Assembly: GCA_963717195.1 (NCBI GenBank)
Contig: CAVQVR010000006.1
Coordinates: 310,001-374,000, forward strand
Direction: 5' to 3'
From: JACDAE01 sp963717195
GTDB taxonomy: Bacteria; Chloroflexota; Ktedonobacteria; Ktedonobacterales; Ktedonobacteraceae
DNA: 64,000 bases
Position 1 is the stretch's first letter, and every line of letters begins with the position of its first letter. The notes under the pieces were generated by a model. It searched no databases, was not told the origin of the DNA, and saw only the letters and a program-made list of their open reading frames with translations. Shown one piece after another: positions 52,922 to 61,897 of the stretch. The position numbers were made by a program, and so were the translations under genes.

Positions 52922-55537
52922 ATGGGTACTGAAGATGCATCGAACATCAGGAAGAATTCCAGGGTGACTCTTTCAAGACTCAAACGAGAAAGAGAGCAAC
53001 GGGGCTGGACACAGAGTGAGCTGGCTGAACGTGTCGGTACCACTCAGGTCAATGTGAGCCGCTGGGAAAAAGGCATCACTATTCCCGGCCCATATTATCG
53101 TCAAAGGCTCGCAGACCTCTTTGCGAAAAGCATTGAAGAACTTGGCTTCATCCCCCAAAGCAACGAAGACCTTGATGAGGGAATAAAACCCCTTTCAGAT
53201 ATCTCGTCTACCCCTTCTTTTCCTATCTGGAATATCCCGCATCGGAGGAACACGTTTTTTACAGGTAGAGAACAGATTTTGGAGTACCTGAATTCTGTAT
53301 TTATAAGTGGTAATGAAACTCCCTCGATCCAGATTCATGCGATTAGTGGCCTGGGAGGGATAGGTAAAACACAGATCGCAAGTGAGTATGCCTATCGTTA
53401 TCGTGATCACTACCAGGCTCTATTCTGGATAGACGCTTCTTCCCGTGATGCTCTTAATACTGAGTTCATGCTGTTAGCAGGCCTGCTGAACTTATCAGAA
53501 CAACAGGAGACGGATCAAGATATCGTGATACGAGCAGTAAAGCGTTGGCTTTCCGTTCATTCCAACTGGCTACTTATTCTGGACAATGTTGATGATCCGG
53601 AGATGATCATTAGTTTTCTACCAACGAATGTGACAGGAGATGTGCTGATCACAACAAGGTTGCAGGCATTAGGAACAGTTGCTCAAAGTATTGAAGTCGA
53701 AAAGATGCAGCGGGATGAAGGCGTGCTATTTCTCTTGCATAGGAGCAAAATACTGGTGTTAAATGCATCGCTTAATCTTGCAGAGAAGGAGCACTATGCA
53801 CAGGCAGCCGAAATCGTTGCAGTGTTGGACGGATTGCCCCTGGCTCTTGATCAGGCTGGCGCTTATATAGAAGAGAATCAATGCGGACTATCTGGATATC
53901 TTGATTTGTATAATAGGCGCCATAAGGAATTACTCTTGCGACGAGGAAGAATTTCAGTTGACCATCCTGAGCCTGTTGCTACTACCTGGTCGCTTTCTTT
54001 TCAACGAGTAGAGCAAGAGAATAGAGCTGCTGCAGATCTTTTACGTATGCTTACTTTCCTTAATCCAGAAGCTATTTCTGAAGAAATCATTACATTTGGC
54101 GTAATCGAAACCGATTCACTACTTAATTTTATGGCTGGTGATCCACTCAAGATCAATGAAATTGTTGAGCTATTGTTACGCTACTCACTTATTCGACGCA
54201 ATCCAGAAGCAAAATCACTCAGTATGCATCGTCTGGTACAGGTTGTTCTCAAGGATAATATGAATAGGGAAGTGCAACGTTTGTGGGCAGAGCAAGCTAT
54301 ACGAGCAGTGAACAATATTTTTCCTGATGTTACGCTACAGACCTGGACAAAGTGCGAACGCTATCTTCCACATGCGCTAGTATCTGCAACCTATGTCGAA
54401 GAATATGAGCTTGCCTTTCCTGAGGCTGCTCGCTTATTCAATGAAGCAGCTTCCTATCTGGTAGCGCGTGGCAGGTATGGGCAGGCAGAATATTTGTTAC
54501 TCAAAGCCCTGGCTATTTGCCAACAAGTGTCAGGTACCAATCATCTTGATACGGCCCGTGCATTGCATGACCTGGGAGTACTGTATCAGAACCAGGGGAA
54601 ATATGACTATGCGGAGTCCATGTTACAAAATGCATTAGCGGTTCGTCAAAAAATTCTGGAGGATAAACATCCTGATGTAGCTCAAACGCTAAATAATCTG
54701 GCAAGCTTATATCGTGCATGGGGAGCCTACTCGCGTGCAGAGCCACTTTATTTACAGGCACTTTCTATTCGAGAGACAACATTAGGAAGCGATCATCTTC
54801 TCGTAGCACAGAGCTATTACGGTCTGGCGAAGTTGTACCATTCACTGGGACAATATCAACAAGCCGAAGATTTTTGTAAACAAGCGTTGCACATTCAAGA
54901 GCAGCACCTGGGGAATGATCATCCTGTGATTGCTTCTACGCTGAACATACTTGCGAAGATCTATCAAGGGCAGAATCAAATGGAGCAGGCCAGGGAAATG
55001 AATATGCGTGCGTTAGAAATTCGTGAGAGCACTTCTGGTATGGATCATCCGCATGTGGCTGTTATCGTCAATAGCCTGGTCGAGATTTACCACGCTGAAG
55101 GGAAATATAGAGAAGCCGAGCCGCTTATTGCCAGATCTATCAGAATTTATGAGCAATCGCTTGGCCCAGAGCATCCTTATATGGCATATAGTCTGAGTAA
55201 TCGAGCCGAAAATTTCTTTTTGCAGGGGGATTATAATCAAGCTGAGGGCTATTACAAGATGGCACTGGTCATTCGTGAGCAACATCTGGGCTATAACCAC
55301 CCATATACTGGCTCTACTTATTATGATCTCGCGCAGCTCTATTCCGCTTTAGAGAGGTACGAAGAAGCTGCATCATTCTATTACAAAGCATTGACTATCC
55401 ACGAGCATATTTTTGGGACTGATCATCCTTTCATTGTCAGCACACTAGAAAAATATGCTACCTTGCTAAGAAAACAGAATAAAGAGAGTGAGGCTCTTGT
55501 GCTTGAGATACGTATCCAGTCAATTAGGTCAAAGTAA
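52922..55537 (+). CDS. XRE-STAND (NB-ARC) ATPase with kinesin-light-chain type TPR repeats
   Basis: An 871-residue protein when started at ATG 52922; an upstream GTG (52886) is also open. Residues about 20-75 form an XRE helix-turn-helix (TLSRLKREREQRGWTQSELA, VNVSRWEKG). The STAND ATPase follows: Walker A GLGGIGKTQIASE, Walker B WLLILDNVDD, sensor TTRLQ, and GLPLALDQAGAYIEE. The C-terminal third holds about eight 42-residue TPR units (GTNHLDTARALHDLGVLYQ type). STAND proteins sit inactive with ADP until a ligand binds the repeats, then oligomerise. Here the effector end is a DNA-binding domain, so it is likely a ligand-activated transcription regulator, though defence-type STAND proteins share the layout. 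Confidence 0.9.
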   Translation: MGTEDASNIRKNSRVTLSRLKREREQRGWTQSELAERVGTTQVNVSRWEKGITIPGPYYRQRLADLFAKSIEELGFIPQSNEDLDEGIKPLSDISSTPSFPIWNIPHRRNTFFTGREQILEYLNSVFISGNETPSIQIHAISGLGGIGKTQIASEYAYRYRDHYQALFWIDASSRDALNTEFMLLAGLLNLSEQQETDQDIVIRAVKRWLSVHSNWLLILDNVDDPEMIISFLPTNVTGDVLITTRLQALGTVAQSIEVEKMQRDEGVLFLLHRSKILVLNASLNLAEKEHYAQAAEIVAVLDGLPLALDQAGAYIEENQCGLSGYLDLYNRRHKELLLRRGRISVDHPEPVATTWSLSFQRVEQENRAAADLLRMLTFLNPEAISEEIITFGVIETDSLLNFMAGDPLKINEIVELLLRYSLIRRNPEAKSLSMHRLVQVVLKDNMNREVQRLWAEQAIRAVNNIFPDVTLQTWTKCERYLPHALVSATYVEEYELAFPEAARLFNEAASYLVARGRYGQAEYLLLKALAICQQVSGTNHLDTARALHDLGVLYQNQGKYDYAESMLQNALAVRQKILEDKHPDVAQTLNNLASLYRAWGAYSRAEPLYLQALSIRETTLGSDHLLVAQSYYGLAKLYHSLGQYQQAEDFCKQALHIQEQHLGNDHPVIASTLNILAKIYQGQNQMEQAREMNMRALEIRESTSGMDHPHVAVIVNSLVEIYHAEGKYREAEPLIARSIRIYEQSLGPEHPYMAYSLSNRAENFFLQGDYNQAEGYYKMALVIREQHLGYNHPYTGSTYYDLAQLYSALERYEEAASFYYKALTIHEHIFGTDHPFIVSTLEKYATLLRKQNKESEALVLEIRIQSIRSK

Positions 55538-55643
55538 ATGGCGTTTTAGTGTCCATCAATCTTTTTTTGCATTTATGGTTGCAATAGCCTTTGTTGCATT
55601 CCAATTATTGTTCTTGTCTTTGGATGATAGTAGGGAAATTTAG

Positions 55644-56333
55644 GTGGAGAAGATAGTTATTATTGGGTCACCCGGAGCTGGCAAGACAACCCTTGCTATA
55701 GAATTAAGTAAAATACTCAATATTAAAGTATTTCACCTTGATCGGCTCTTTTGGACGCGTGGCTGGAAAAGGAAAAGTAGGGATGCAAGAATAGATGTTC
55801 TGTACAAAATCGTTCAGGAAAAACAGTGGATCATTGAGGGAACTTATATCAGTTCATCCGAACCTCGTTTTGAGGAGGCTGATACAATTGTTTTCTTGGA
55901 TATGCATCCCTCTTTGTGTTTCTCGCGCGTAATAAAGCGCCATCGAAAAAATCGTGGGAAGCCTCGTCGTGATTTGCCAATGGATAGCACAGATAAGCTT
56001 ACCCCGAGCCGTATGTGGAAAGTGCTAACTTTTGCACTTGCAGACCAGAGAAGGCTTAGGCAAACATTGAATAAATATGAGTCTGGGCGAATTATTCGGC
56101 TTCGTTCTCGTAAAAAGGTTGATGAATTCTTAAAAGAGCAAATACGAAAGACAGGGACTCAGGAGAATTCTTCGGATGAAAAGATTTCTAGAAAATCTTT
56201 CGCCTTGCTAAAAATCGCAGCCTTTGCAATGCCTCACCTCGCAATATACAACTTTTGCAGAGCTACTGTTTCCTTCCTCCTCAGCAAGTGCTGGCAACAA
56301 CTTTTTAATGTGAAGCATTACTCTAGTCATTGA
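55644..56333 (+). CDS. P-loop kinase, FlaR/adenylate-kinase-like (topology modulation type)
   Basis: A 229-residue protein with a GTG start after AGGGAAAT. Walker A is GSPGAGKTTLAIELS, followed by FHLDRLFWTRGW and EGTYISSSEPRFEEADTIVF, typical of FlaR-type small-molecule kinases annotated as DNA topology modulation proteins. The lid-like region is rich in Arg and Lys (RHRKNRGKPRRD). The last 60 residues are an extra tail with a hydrophobic stretch (LLKIAAFAMPHLAIYNFC) not usual for the family. The natural substrate is unknown. It stands after the STAND gene with about 100 bases between. Confidence 0.75.
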   Translation: MEKIVIIGSPGAGKTTLAIELSKILNIKVFHLDRLFWTRGWKRKSRDARIDVLYKIVQEKQWIIEGTYISSSEPRFEEADTIVFLDMHPSLCFSRVIKRHRKNRGKPRRDLPMDSTDKLTPSRMWKVLTFALADQRRLRQTLNKYESGRIIRLRSRKKVDEFLKEQIRKTGTQENSSDEKISRKSFALLKIAAFAMPHLAIYNFCRATVSFLLSKCWQQLFNVKHYSSH

Positions 56334-56383
56334 GGACTATAATATATTCCAGAACTTTATCTAAACAGGAGCAAAACAAAGTT

Positions 56384-56935
56384 ATGTCACAAATGAATGG
56401 AGAACATCCTTCAGCCACCAATGGAACACGTGTGTTGCTGATAGTGTTCGTCGTCGCAATAATAAGCGTGGTCATCCTATTTATGGTCTATAGCCAATTC
56501 CCGTCTGCAAATCCGGCTAAAGGCACGTTTAATGACTTTACCACACCGATAGCCACACCGAATGATCTCATCAGCTCGCTGGCCGTTAATCGTAGCGTTA
56601 CTGTAAGTGGTTTGCAGATGACTATCACAAAGGTAGTGCAGGCTGGCAGTTTTTCGGATGCCGACAAACATTCTGGACGTTATACCGTACGTGTGTACCT
56701 GGAGACCCATGATTCAGGGCAGGAACCAGCCGAAGTAGATTTTGTGGACCGTATGCGTCTACTCTTACCCAATGGACAGGCAATAGCGCCACAGGTACTT
56801 ACGATCTATCCGCTCACAATGCCGAAGGCCAGTCAAGTAGGTTTCATAGATTTCCCCGTTCAGAATACGGTGCAACTGACAGGCGCGATGGTACGCTTCG
56901 ATTCTAATATAACCGTGCCATTTGTGACGAAGTGA
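56384..56935 (+). CDS. Membrane-anchored DUF4352-like protein
   Basis: A 183-residue protein starting at ATG 56384 after a rather distant AGGAG; ATG 56393 is an alternative. A single helix (LLIVFVVAIISVVILFMVYS) follows a short cytoplasmic start. The outside part is an Ig-like beta domain starting NRSVTVSGLQMTITKVVQAG, similar to DUF4352/telomeric repeat-binding-like lipoprotein domains. It is likely a surface protein of unknown role. The frame is open upstream, overlapping the kinase end, but without a site. Confidence 0.65.
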   Translation: MSQMNGEHPSATNGTRVLLIVFVVAIISVVILFMVYSQFPSANPAKGTFNDFTTPIATPNDLISSLAVNRSVTVSGLQMTITKVVQAGSFSDADKHSGRYTVRVYLETHDSGQEPAEVDFVDRMRLLLPNGQAIAPQVLTIYPLTMPKASQVGFIDFPVQNTVQLTGAMVRFDSNITVPFVTK

Positions 56936-56941
56936 GGACGC

Positions 56942-57454
56942 TTATTCTTCGTTCGGACTACCAACATGTTCGATACGATGCTGAACATCTTCCAGTGCCT
57001 GTAGCCATGACGAATGTTCAGCTTCGTTATCTTGCATCGCATTCTCTACCAGTTCTTCCAGGGTAAGATAATATTCGACCAGGACGCGCTCACCAGTGGT
57101 AGTATGAGAGACGCATTCTTCCAGCAGAGCCTCGGCCTCTTCATAGGCGCGCATTCGTTGCTGCGCATCCAGTAGAGCATTTTGTTGATGTTGCATGCGT
57201 TCTGCCTGCAACTGACGTTCCCGACGACGCAGGCGCGTCTCCTGCGGTTCCTCCTGTAATGTCTGTTGCATAGCGAGCGCAGCTTCGCCTATCTCCATAC
57301 CGGTCTCCTTCTGGCGGCGCGTCAGCCATGCACGTACAGCATGGACACGCACAAGCGTATTGGCACTATCCGGCAGGCGCAGATCATCGTCTGCGAGTAG
57401 ATCATCGCTACCGACCTCTGCCGTTTCCCCAAGAAATTCATCATCAAAGTTCAT
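56942..57454 (-). CDS. Unknown coiled-coil protein
   Basis: A 170-residue acidic protein with GAGGAAGCG upstream of its ATG. The N-terminal 30 residues are Asp/Glu-rich. The centre (ETRLRRRERQLQAERMQHQQ) forms a long helix of Arg, Gln and Glu, predicted as coiled coil, followed by a second helical stretch (LVEYYLTLEELVENAMQDNE). No membrane segment, Cys cluster or catalytic motif. It faces the preceding gene convergently, six bases apart. Function unknown. Confidence 0.65.
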   Translation of the reverse strand: MNFDDEFLGETAEVGSDDLLADDDLRLPDSANTLVRVHAVRAWLTRRQKETGMEIGEAALAMQQTLQEEPQETRLRRRERQLQAERMQHQQNALLDAQQRMRAYEEAEALLEECVSHTTTGERVLVEYYLTLEELVENAMQDNEAEHSSWLQALEDVQHRIEHVGSPNEE

Positions 57455-57548
57455 CTCTATCGCTTCCTCGTTGACTCACACATCGCTTTTTTCAATAGTA
57501 TCATGAGGTGCAAGTAGCAAGGTGACACCTATTTCGTCCAAATAACCC

Positions 57549-57578
57549 TTGACAGACCGCTAAACAATTCCGTATACT
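57549..57578 (+). promoter_or_regulatory. Promoter TTGACA-18-TATACT for the small-protein gene
   Basis: A consensus -35 TTGACA (57549-57554) and TATACT (57573-57578) with an 18-base spacer. The bases AATTCCG before the -10 resemble those of the phage-module promoters. Transcription would start near 57585. A small hairpin GGATTGC/GCAATCC (57590-57607) starts the leader. Confidence 0.8.
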
Positions 57579-57664
57579 TGGAGCAATGGGGATTGCCGTT
57601 GCAATCCTCTCACACACCATCTCGATAAACATTTATGAAAAACCCACGAGAGGAGATGACCAGC

Positions 57665-57862
57665 ATGGCAAATAACATGCACTTGCTTTATGCAATAACA
57701 CGTCCGTGCGGCCCCGATGTCGCTTACGGCCATGCTATGCCTTGCGCCGCTCCTGTGTGGGTGATTTGTGATGATCGCATCCGCATGCTTGCGCATATTT
57801 TCGGCGCTTCTGGCATCAGTGTGCCCATTTCCAGGGGAAGTCCGCCTGTTCTGACCGAATAG
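57665..57862 (+). CDS. Small 65-residue protein in its own transcription unit
   Basis: ATG 57665 follows GAGGAGATG at proper distance. The protein starts MANNMHLLYAITRPCGPDVA and has three Cys (C15, C27, C35), many Pro and Gly, and a C-terminal tail GISVPISRGSPPVLTE. It has no signal peptide or membrane helix. A strong promoter lies upstream and an intrinsic terminator directly downstream, so it is made from a short monocistronic mRNA. An ABC-2 transporter operon starts 116 bases after its stop. It could be a modified-peptide precursor, a small regulator or a leader peptide. No family was recognised. Confidence 0.6.
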   Translation: MANNMHLLYAITRPCGPDVAYGHAMPCAAPVWVICDDRIRMLAHIFGASGISVPISRGSPPVLTE

Positions 57863-57884
57863 GCAACAAAAGAGACACCCTTGA

Positions 57885-57928
57885 CCGTGGGCACTGGCTA
57901 CAGAGAAAATCCAGTCCCACGGTTTTTT
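57885..57928 (+). terminator. Intrinsic terminator between small protein and ABC transporter
   Basis: CCGTGGG and CTGG pair with CCAG and CCCACGG across a 13-base loop, followed by six T. It ends 50 bases before the GTG start of the ABC ATPase, so it may also act as an attenuator for that operon. Confidence 0.85.
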
Positions 57929-57978
57929 GTTATCCATTTTTACTGCGCTGTTTTGGAATAAGAAGAGGGAGAGAGATT

Positions 57979-58941
57979 GTGGCTATCCACGAACTGCCCG
58001 TCAATACTCAATCATTAGAGAATATTGTTATTGATACAACGAAAGATGCTGTTGTGATCGACGGCGTCTCAAAAATCTTCAGGAAGTCGCGTCCTCTGTT
58101 ACGCTGGCCGGGCAAGCGCACGACAGGAGATGAGGAGAAGCGCGAAGTACGTGCGATCGATAATGTGACTCTGATCGTCAAACGGCGCGAGATTATCGGT
58201 ATTCTCGGCGCCAATGGCTCCGGAAAGTCAACACTCATCCGCATGCTCTCGACGCTACTCATCCCCGATACTGGCTCACTACAAATCTTCGGCTACGACG
58301 TAGTGAAAGATGAGCGCATGGTACAACGCCTGATCAATCGTGTGAGCGTCGAAGCCTCCTTCTTTAAGAAGCTGTCTCCAATGGAGAACCTGATCTATGC
58401 GGCTCGCCTCTATAATATGCCTGGTTCGGAGGCACGAACGAAAATTAGGGCCATTTTGACACGTCTGGGCATCAAAGAAGATCGCATTAAAGCTCCGCTG
58501 GAGAATATGTCGCGCGGCATGCAACAGAAAGTGGCTATCGCACGCGCATTTCTCACCGCACCCATCGTGCTGCTGCTCGACGAACCCACCACCGGCCTTG
58601 ATCCCCGTTCAAAGATCGATGTACAGAACTTCGTCAATGAACTGCGCGATCAACACGATGCAACCATTCTGATCACGACGCACGACATGGACGAGGCCGA
58701 TGCGCTCTGTGATCGCGTGGCCATCATCGATCAGGGACGTATCGTCGCGCTGGGCACAACAGACGAACTGAAGCAAGGTGTCACACACCTGATGGGGCGT
58801 ACAACGCTGGTCACCATGAACGAGGTCTTCATGCACTACACCGCCTCGCAGATTATTACTGAAGAAGATATTCAGCGCTATGGGAGCTGGGAGAAGGCTT
58901 TCGAGGCCATCGAAGCTCAACGCGAGGAAGAAAAGGACTGA
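57979..58941 (+). CDS. ABC transporter ATP-binding protein (ABC-2 type)
   Basis: A 320-residue ATPase with a GTG start after GAGGGAGAGAG. Walker A is GANGSGKSTLIRML, signature NMSRGMQQKVAIARAF, Walker B VLLLDEPTTGLDPR, H-loop TTHDMDEAD. A 30-residue insert with KSRPLLRWPGKR comes before the ATP site. The fold matches the CcmA/NatA drug and polysaccharide-export group. The permease follows six bases later. Substrate unknown; the small protein gene upstream is a candidate cargo (inference). Confidence 0.92.
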   Translation: MAIHELPVNTQSLENIVIDTTKDAVVIDGVSKIFRKSRPLLRWPGKRTTGDEEKREVRAIDNVTLIVKRREIIGILGANGSGKSTLIRMLSTLLIPDTGSLQIFGYDVVKDERMVQRLINRVSVEASFFKKLSPMENLIYAARLYNMPGSEARTKIRAILTRLGIKEDRIKAPLENMSRGMQQKVAIARAFLTAPIVLLLDEPTTGLDPRSKIDVQNFVNELRDQHDATILITTHDMDEADALCDRVAIIDQGRIVALGTTDELKQGVTHLMGRTTLVTMNEVFMHYTASQIITEEDIQRYGSWEKAFEAIEAQREEEKD

Positions 58942-58947
58942 TTTTTT

Positions 58948-59778
58948 ATGTCATCGTTACTTCACCAGGGACGAGCAACCTACGCCTTTTTTGAGCGCAA
59001 CTGGAACCTGACCAAACGCTACTGGGCCTGGGAGATAGTATGGCTCGTCTATAATGTCGTAAATTCTTTGTCGATCATCTACCTGGGTGCGGGTGTTTCA
59101 TTGATCACCAATACGCAGATTAATACACCATACCTCATCCTGTACGTGTTGATCGGCACTTCAGTCTGGTCATACCTGAGCGTCACCTTTGAAGGTGTGA
59201 CCGACCTGATCACTATCGAGCGCTGGGAAGGGACCATTGAACACACCTTCATGGCCCCCATCTCGCGCTTCACACACCTGGTCGGCAGCTGCTGGTACGC
59301 CGTTGTGCATGGAATGCTCTTCACATTTCTGCAATTGCTGATCGTAAGTGCATTCTTCAAGCTTGATCTAAGCCATGCCAACTACCTGACCGCCGTGTTT
59401 ATGCTCTTGATTGGTAGCGTCTCGTTCATCGGTTTTGGCATTGCCGCGTCGGTCCTGCCATTGCTCTACACCGAGCGTGGTTCGCAGATGTCCTACATCG
59501 TACGAGCGATCCTGCTCCTGGTCTCTGGCGTCTATGCACCAATCTCGGTCCTACCAGGTTGGATGCAGATAATGGCCTATGGCTCACCAGCGACCTACGT
59601 GCTTGATGGCTTACGTGCCGCACTCCTGCATAACCAGGTCATCTGGTCGGCGCAAATCTGGAGCGACACATGGCCCTTAATCATCACAGGTGTCGTCAGT
59701 GTCCCTGCTGGCATCTATATTTTCCGGCTCGCCGAGATGCACGCAAAGCGAACCGGAAAACTGAAACGTAACGGATAA
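58948..59778 (+). CDS. ABC-2 type transporter permease
   Basis: A 276-residue permease with six predicted helices, e.g. YLILYVLIGTSVWSYLSV, LTAVFMLLIGSVSFIGFGIA and YIVRAILLLVSGVYAPISVL. The motif GVYAPISVLPGWMQIMAYGS near the C-terminal half is characteristic of ABC-2 exporters. It pairs with the ATPase encoded just upstream. It ends shortly before an interspersed-repeat cluster. Confidence 0.9.
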   Translation: MSSLLHQGRATYAFFERNWNLTKRYWAWEIVWLVYNVVNSLSIIYLGAGVSLITNTQINTPYLILYVLIGTSVWSYLSVTFEGVTDLITIERWEGTIEHTFMAPISRFTHLVGSCWYAVVHGMLFTFLQLLIVSAFFKLDLSHANYLTAVFMLLIGSVSFIGFGIAASVLPLLYTERGSQMSYIVRAILLLVSGVYAPISVLPGWMQIMAYGSPATYVLDGLRAALLHNQVIWSAQIWSDTWPLIITGVVSVPAGIYIFRLAEMHAKRTGKLKRNG

Positions 59779-59785
59779 ATGTCAA

Positions 59786-59835
59786 CACCACGGGCGTCGT
59801 AAACATACGGGCTTGTAAACGGCGCCCCTACAATT
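59786..59835 (+). repeat. Interspersed repeat cluster after the ABC-2 permease
   Basis: Contains CGGGCGTCGTAAAC and GGGCTTGTAAACGGCGCCCC, related to the words in the 61741-61897 structure and the other repeat copies. It sits eight bases after the permease stop. Confidence 0.7.
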
Positions 59836-59936
59836 GGTTCAAGGATCCTGACAAAAGGTGTCAGGAACACATGAGAAAATAGGGTTCGAGCGGGGACCGT
59901 CCCTACGGCCCCGCCAGAAAGGAAACAGAAATCACT

Positions 59937-60938
59937 ATGACAAATACAGAAATAAAGATAGAAGGACTTCCATCCGGCTTTACGCTCCGTCGCCCTACGC
60001 TGGATGACCTGGCGGCTGTAACGAAGCTGGCCAACCTCTGTGAAATTGCCGAGTATGGCACAGCAGAGACGACCGAAGATGATATGCGCATGCGGTGGCA
60101 GCGACCCAACTTTAACCTAGCAACCGACGCCTGGGTCGTGCTTGCGCCAGATGGGCAAATAGTGGCCAGCGCAGGAATTGGGAACCGCCAGTATATACGC
60201 ATCTATGCGGGAGCCGATGTCCATCCCGCCTATCGAGGCCGGGGTATCGGTACACAATTGTTACGCTTGACCGAGGAGCGTGCACGCCAGTATGTCCCCC
60301 TCGCGCCAGATGGAGCACGCGTCACCTTCACAGGCGATGCAAGTAGTGTGAATGTAGCTGGTCAGAAGTTGTTAGAAAAACATGGCTTCACCCTGATCAG
60401 GAACTTCTGGCGTATGGGTATCGAACTTCAGGAAACACCACCGATTGCACAATGGCCCGAAGGAATAGTAATACACAACCTGGCACCCGGTATGGAACGT
60501 GCCGTCTACGAGGCCGACGAAGAGGCTTTCCAGGATCATTGGGGCTACATTTCGATGGGTTTTGAAGAATGGTCCCACTGGGCGCTTAAGGGAGAACTCT
60601 TTGATCCCTCGTTGTGGTTCCTGGCAATGGATGGCGATAAGATTGCCGCCTTTGCCATGTGCGCCGACGAGAAGGAATCCGGCGGCTGGGTTCATGTCCT
60701 GGGCGTGCGTCGTCCCTGGAGGCGCAAAGGAATAGGTCTGGCCCTCTTGCATCATGCCTTTGGCGAGTTCTATCGCCGCAACATACACAACGTCTACCTG
60801 GGCGTAGATGCACAGAGCCTGACCGGAGCAACACGCTTATACGAACGTGCAGGTATGCACGTTGTTCGACAATATAAAAATTACGAGAAGGAACTGCAGG
60901 CCGGGAAAGAACTGAGTACACAATCTGTCGAAGTATAA
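59937..60938 (+). CDS. Double-GNAT acetyltransferase
   Basis: A 333-residue protein with AAAGGAAAC upstream of its ATG. Two tandem GNAT domains are seen. The first has the CoA-binding motif VHPAYRGRGIGTQLLRLTEE, the second has VRRPWRRKGIGLALLHHAF. Such twin arrangements occur in mycothiol-synthase-like enzymes and in many uncharacterised relatives. The substrate cannot be set. The next gene is a partially deleted paralogue of this one. Confidence 0.85.
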   Translation: MTNTEIKIEGLPSGFTLRRPTLDDLAAVTKLANLCEIAEYGTAETTEDDMRMRWQRPNFNLATDAWVVLAPDGQIVASAGIGNRQYIRIYAGADVHPAYRGRGIGTQLLRLTEERARQYVPLAPDGARVTFTGDASSVNVAGQKLLEKHGFTLIRNFWRMGIELQETPPIAQWPEGIVIHNLAPGMERAVYEADEEAFQDHWGYISMGFEEWSHWALKGELFDPSLWFLAMDGDKIAAFAMCADEKESGGWVHVLGVRRPWRRKGIGLALLHHAFGEFYRRNIHNVYLGVDAQSLTGATRLYERAGMHVVRQYKNYEKELQAGKELSTQSVEV

Positions 60939-60985
60939 CTGACATCCCTACCTGCCTCCTTCTCCATCTTTATTGGAGGGGCGTT

Positions 60986-61723
60986 GTGAATAGCTACCCG
61001 ACACAACCATGTGAACCCTTAACAAAGAATGGAGAAACTCCCATGATCGTACGTTTACATAATCTTTCAGCTCGTCCTCCCGCGTTGAGCGACATAAGAG
61101 CGGTAACAGACTTAATAGTTGCATGTGAGCGTGCGGAAGTTGGAGTTACGAATGCCACCGAGGAGGAAATAGAAAATAGCTGGCAGATGCCCGGCTTCAC
61201 GTTAAAGACCGATGCCTGGGTGATTGTGACAAAGAAAGGGCAGATCGTGGGCTATGCCGACGTACGTCGTAGTGGAGAGCACCAACTTACCTCATTGTTA
61301 CGTGTACATCCCGATTACCTGGGAAGAGGTATCGGGACGTTGCTCGTCTGGTTAACGGAGGAACGTGCTCGTCACTTGATGTGTGCAATTCCATCGGACC
61401 AGCGTGTGACGCTCATCAATATGGTGAGCAGCATGAACCCACGAGCACAACATCTCTTCCAACGCGAAGGATATACACTGGCCCACCACTACTGGAACCT
61501 GATCATCCGCGCTGAAGAGGAAATAGACCTGCCTCTCTATCAGAGGCAACGCCTGCAAGTTGATCTTGTGATTGATGCACAAAACTGCGGAGAAACTCAG
61601 TACGCATTGGCACGTACTGGAATCTATATCATGCATCAATATCACGTGTTTGAGAAAGAGCTGCGGGCAGGCGAAGCGCTACAAATCGTGCAAGCCATAG
61701 AGCCACAATGTATTATCGTCTGA
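60986..61723 (+). CDS. GNAT acetyltransferase paralogue with degenerate second domain
   Basis: Up to 245 residues. A GTG at 60986 (after GGAGGGG) and an ATG at 61043 (after GGAGAAAC) are both well placed. The first GNAT domain is intact with VHPDYLGRGIGTLLVWLTEE and aligns with the upstream protein. After WNLIIRAEEEID only about 60 residues remain, and these match the last strand-helix part of the second domain of the upstream protein (VIDAQNCGETQYALARTGIY versus GVDAQSLTGATRLYERAGMH). The second CoA site is missing. So an internal deletion followed tandem duplication; the first domain may still work. Confidence 0.82.
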   Translation: MNSYPTQPCEPLTKNGETPMIVRLHNLSARPPALSDIRAVTDLIVACERAEVGVTNATEEEIENSWQMPGFTLKTDAWVIVTKKGQIVGYADVRRSGEHQLTSLLRVHPDYLGRGIGTLLVWLTEERARHLMCAIPSDQRVTLINMVSSMNPRAQHLFQREGYTLAHHYWNLIIRAEEEIDLPLYQRQRLQVDLVIDAQNCGETQYALARTGIYIMHQYHVFEKELRAGEALQIVQAIEPQCIIV

Positions 61724-61740
61724 GATCAACGGGCATAGGA

Positions 61741-61897
61741 GCCCCCAAGCGGGCTTGTAAACGGCACCCCTACGAATGTGGTTGGCGACCTTTACGCTTT
61801 CTACACGCCATCCCATCCGTTTAGGGAGCGCCAACCACATTCGTAGGGGTGCCAATCCCATCCGTGTAGGGCACCGTTTACAAGCCCGCCTGGGGGC
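61741..61897. repeat. Large nested hairpin of interspersed-repeat type
   Basis: Outer arms 61741-61764 and 61874-61897 match in 23 of 24 positions; inner arms 61763-61787 and 61829-61853 are a perfect 25-bp stem. The inner right arm is followed by 20 bases before the outer right arm. It lies 18 bases after the GNAT paralogue stop and may act as terminator. It shares GTAAACGGCACCCC-type words with other hairpins. Confidence 0.88.
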
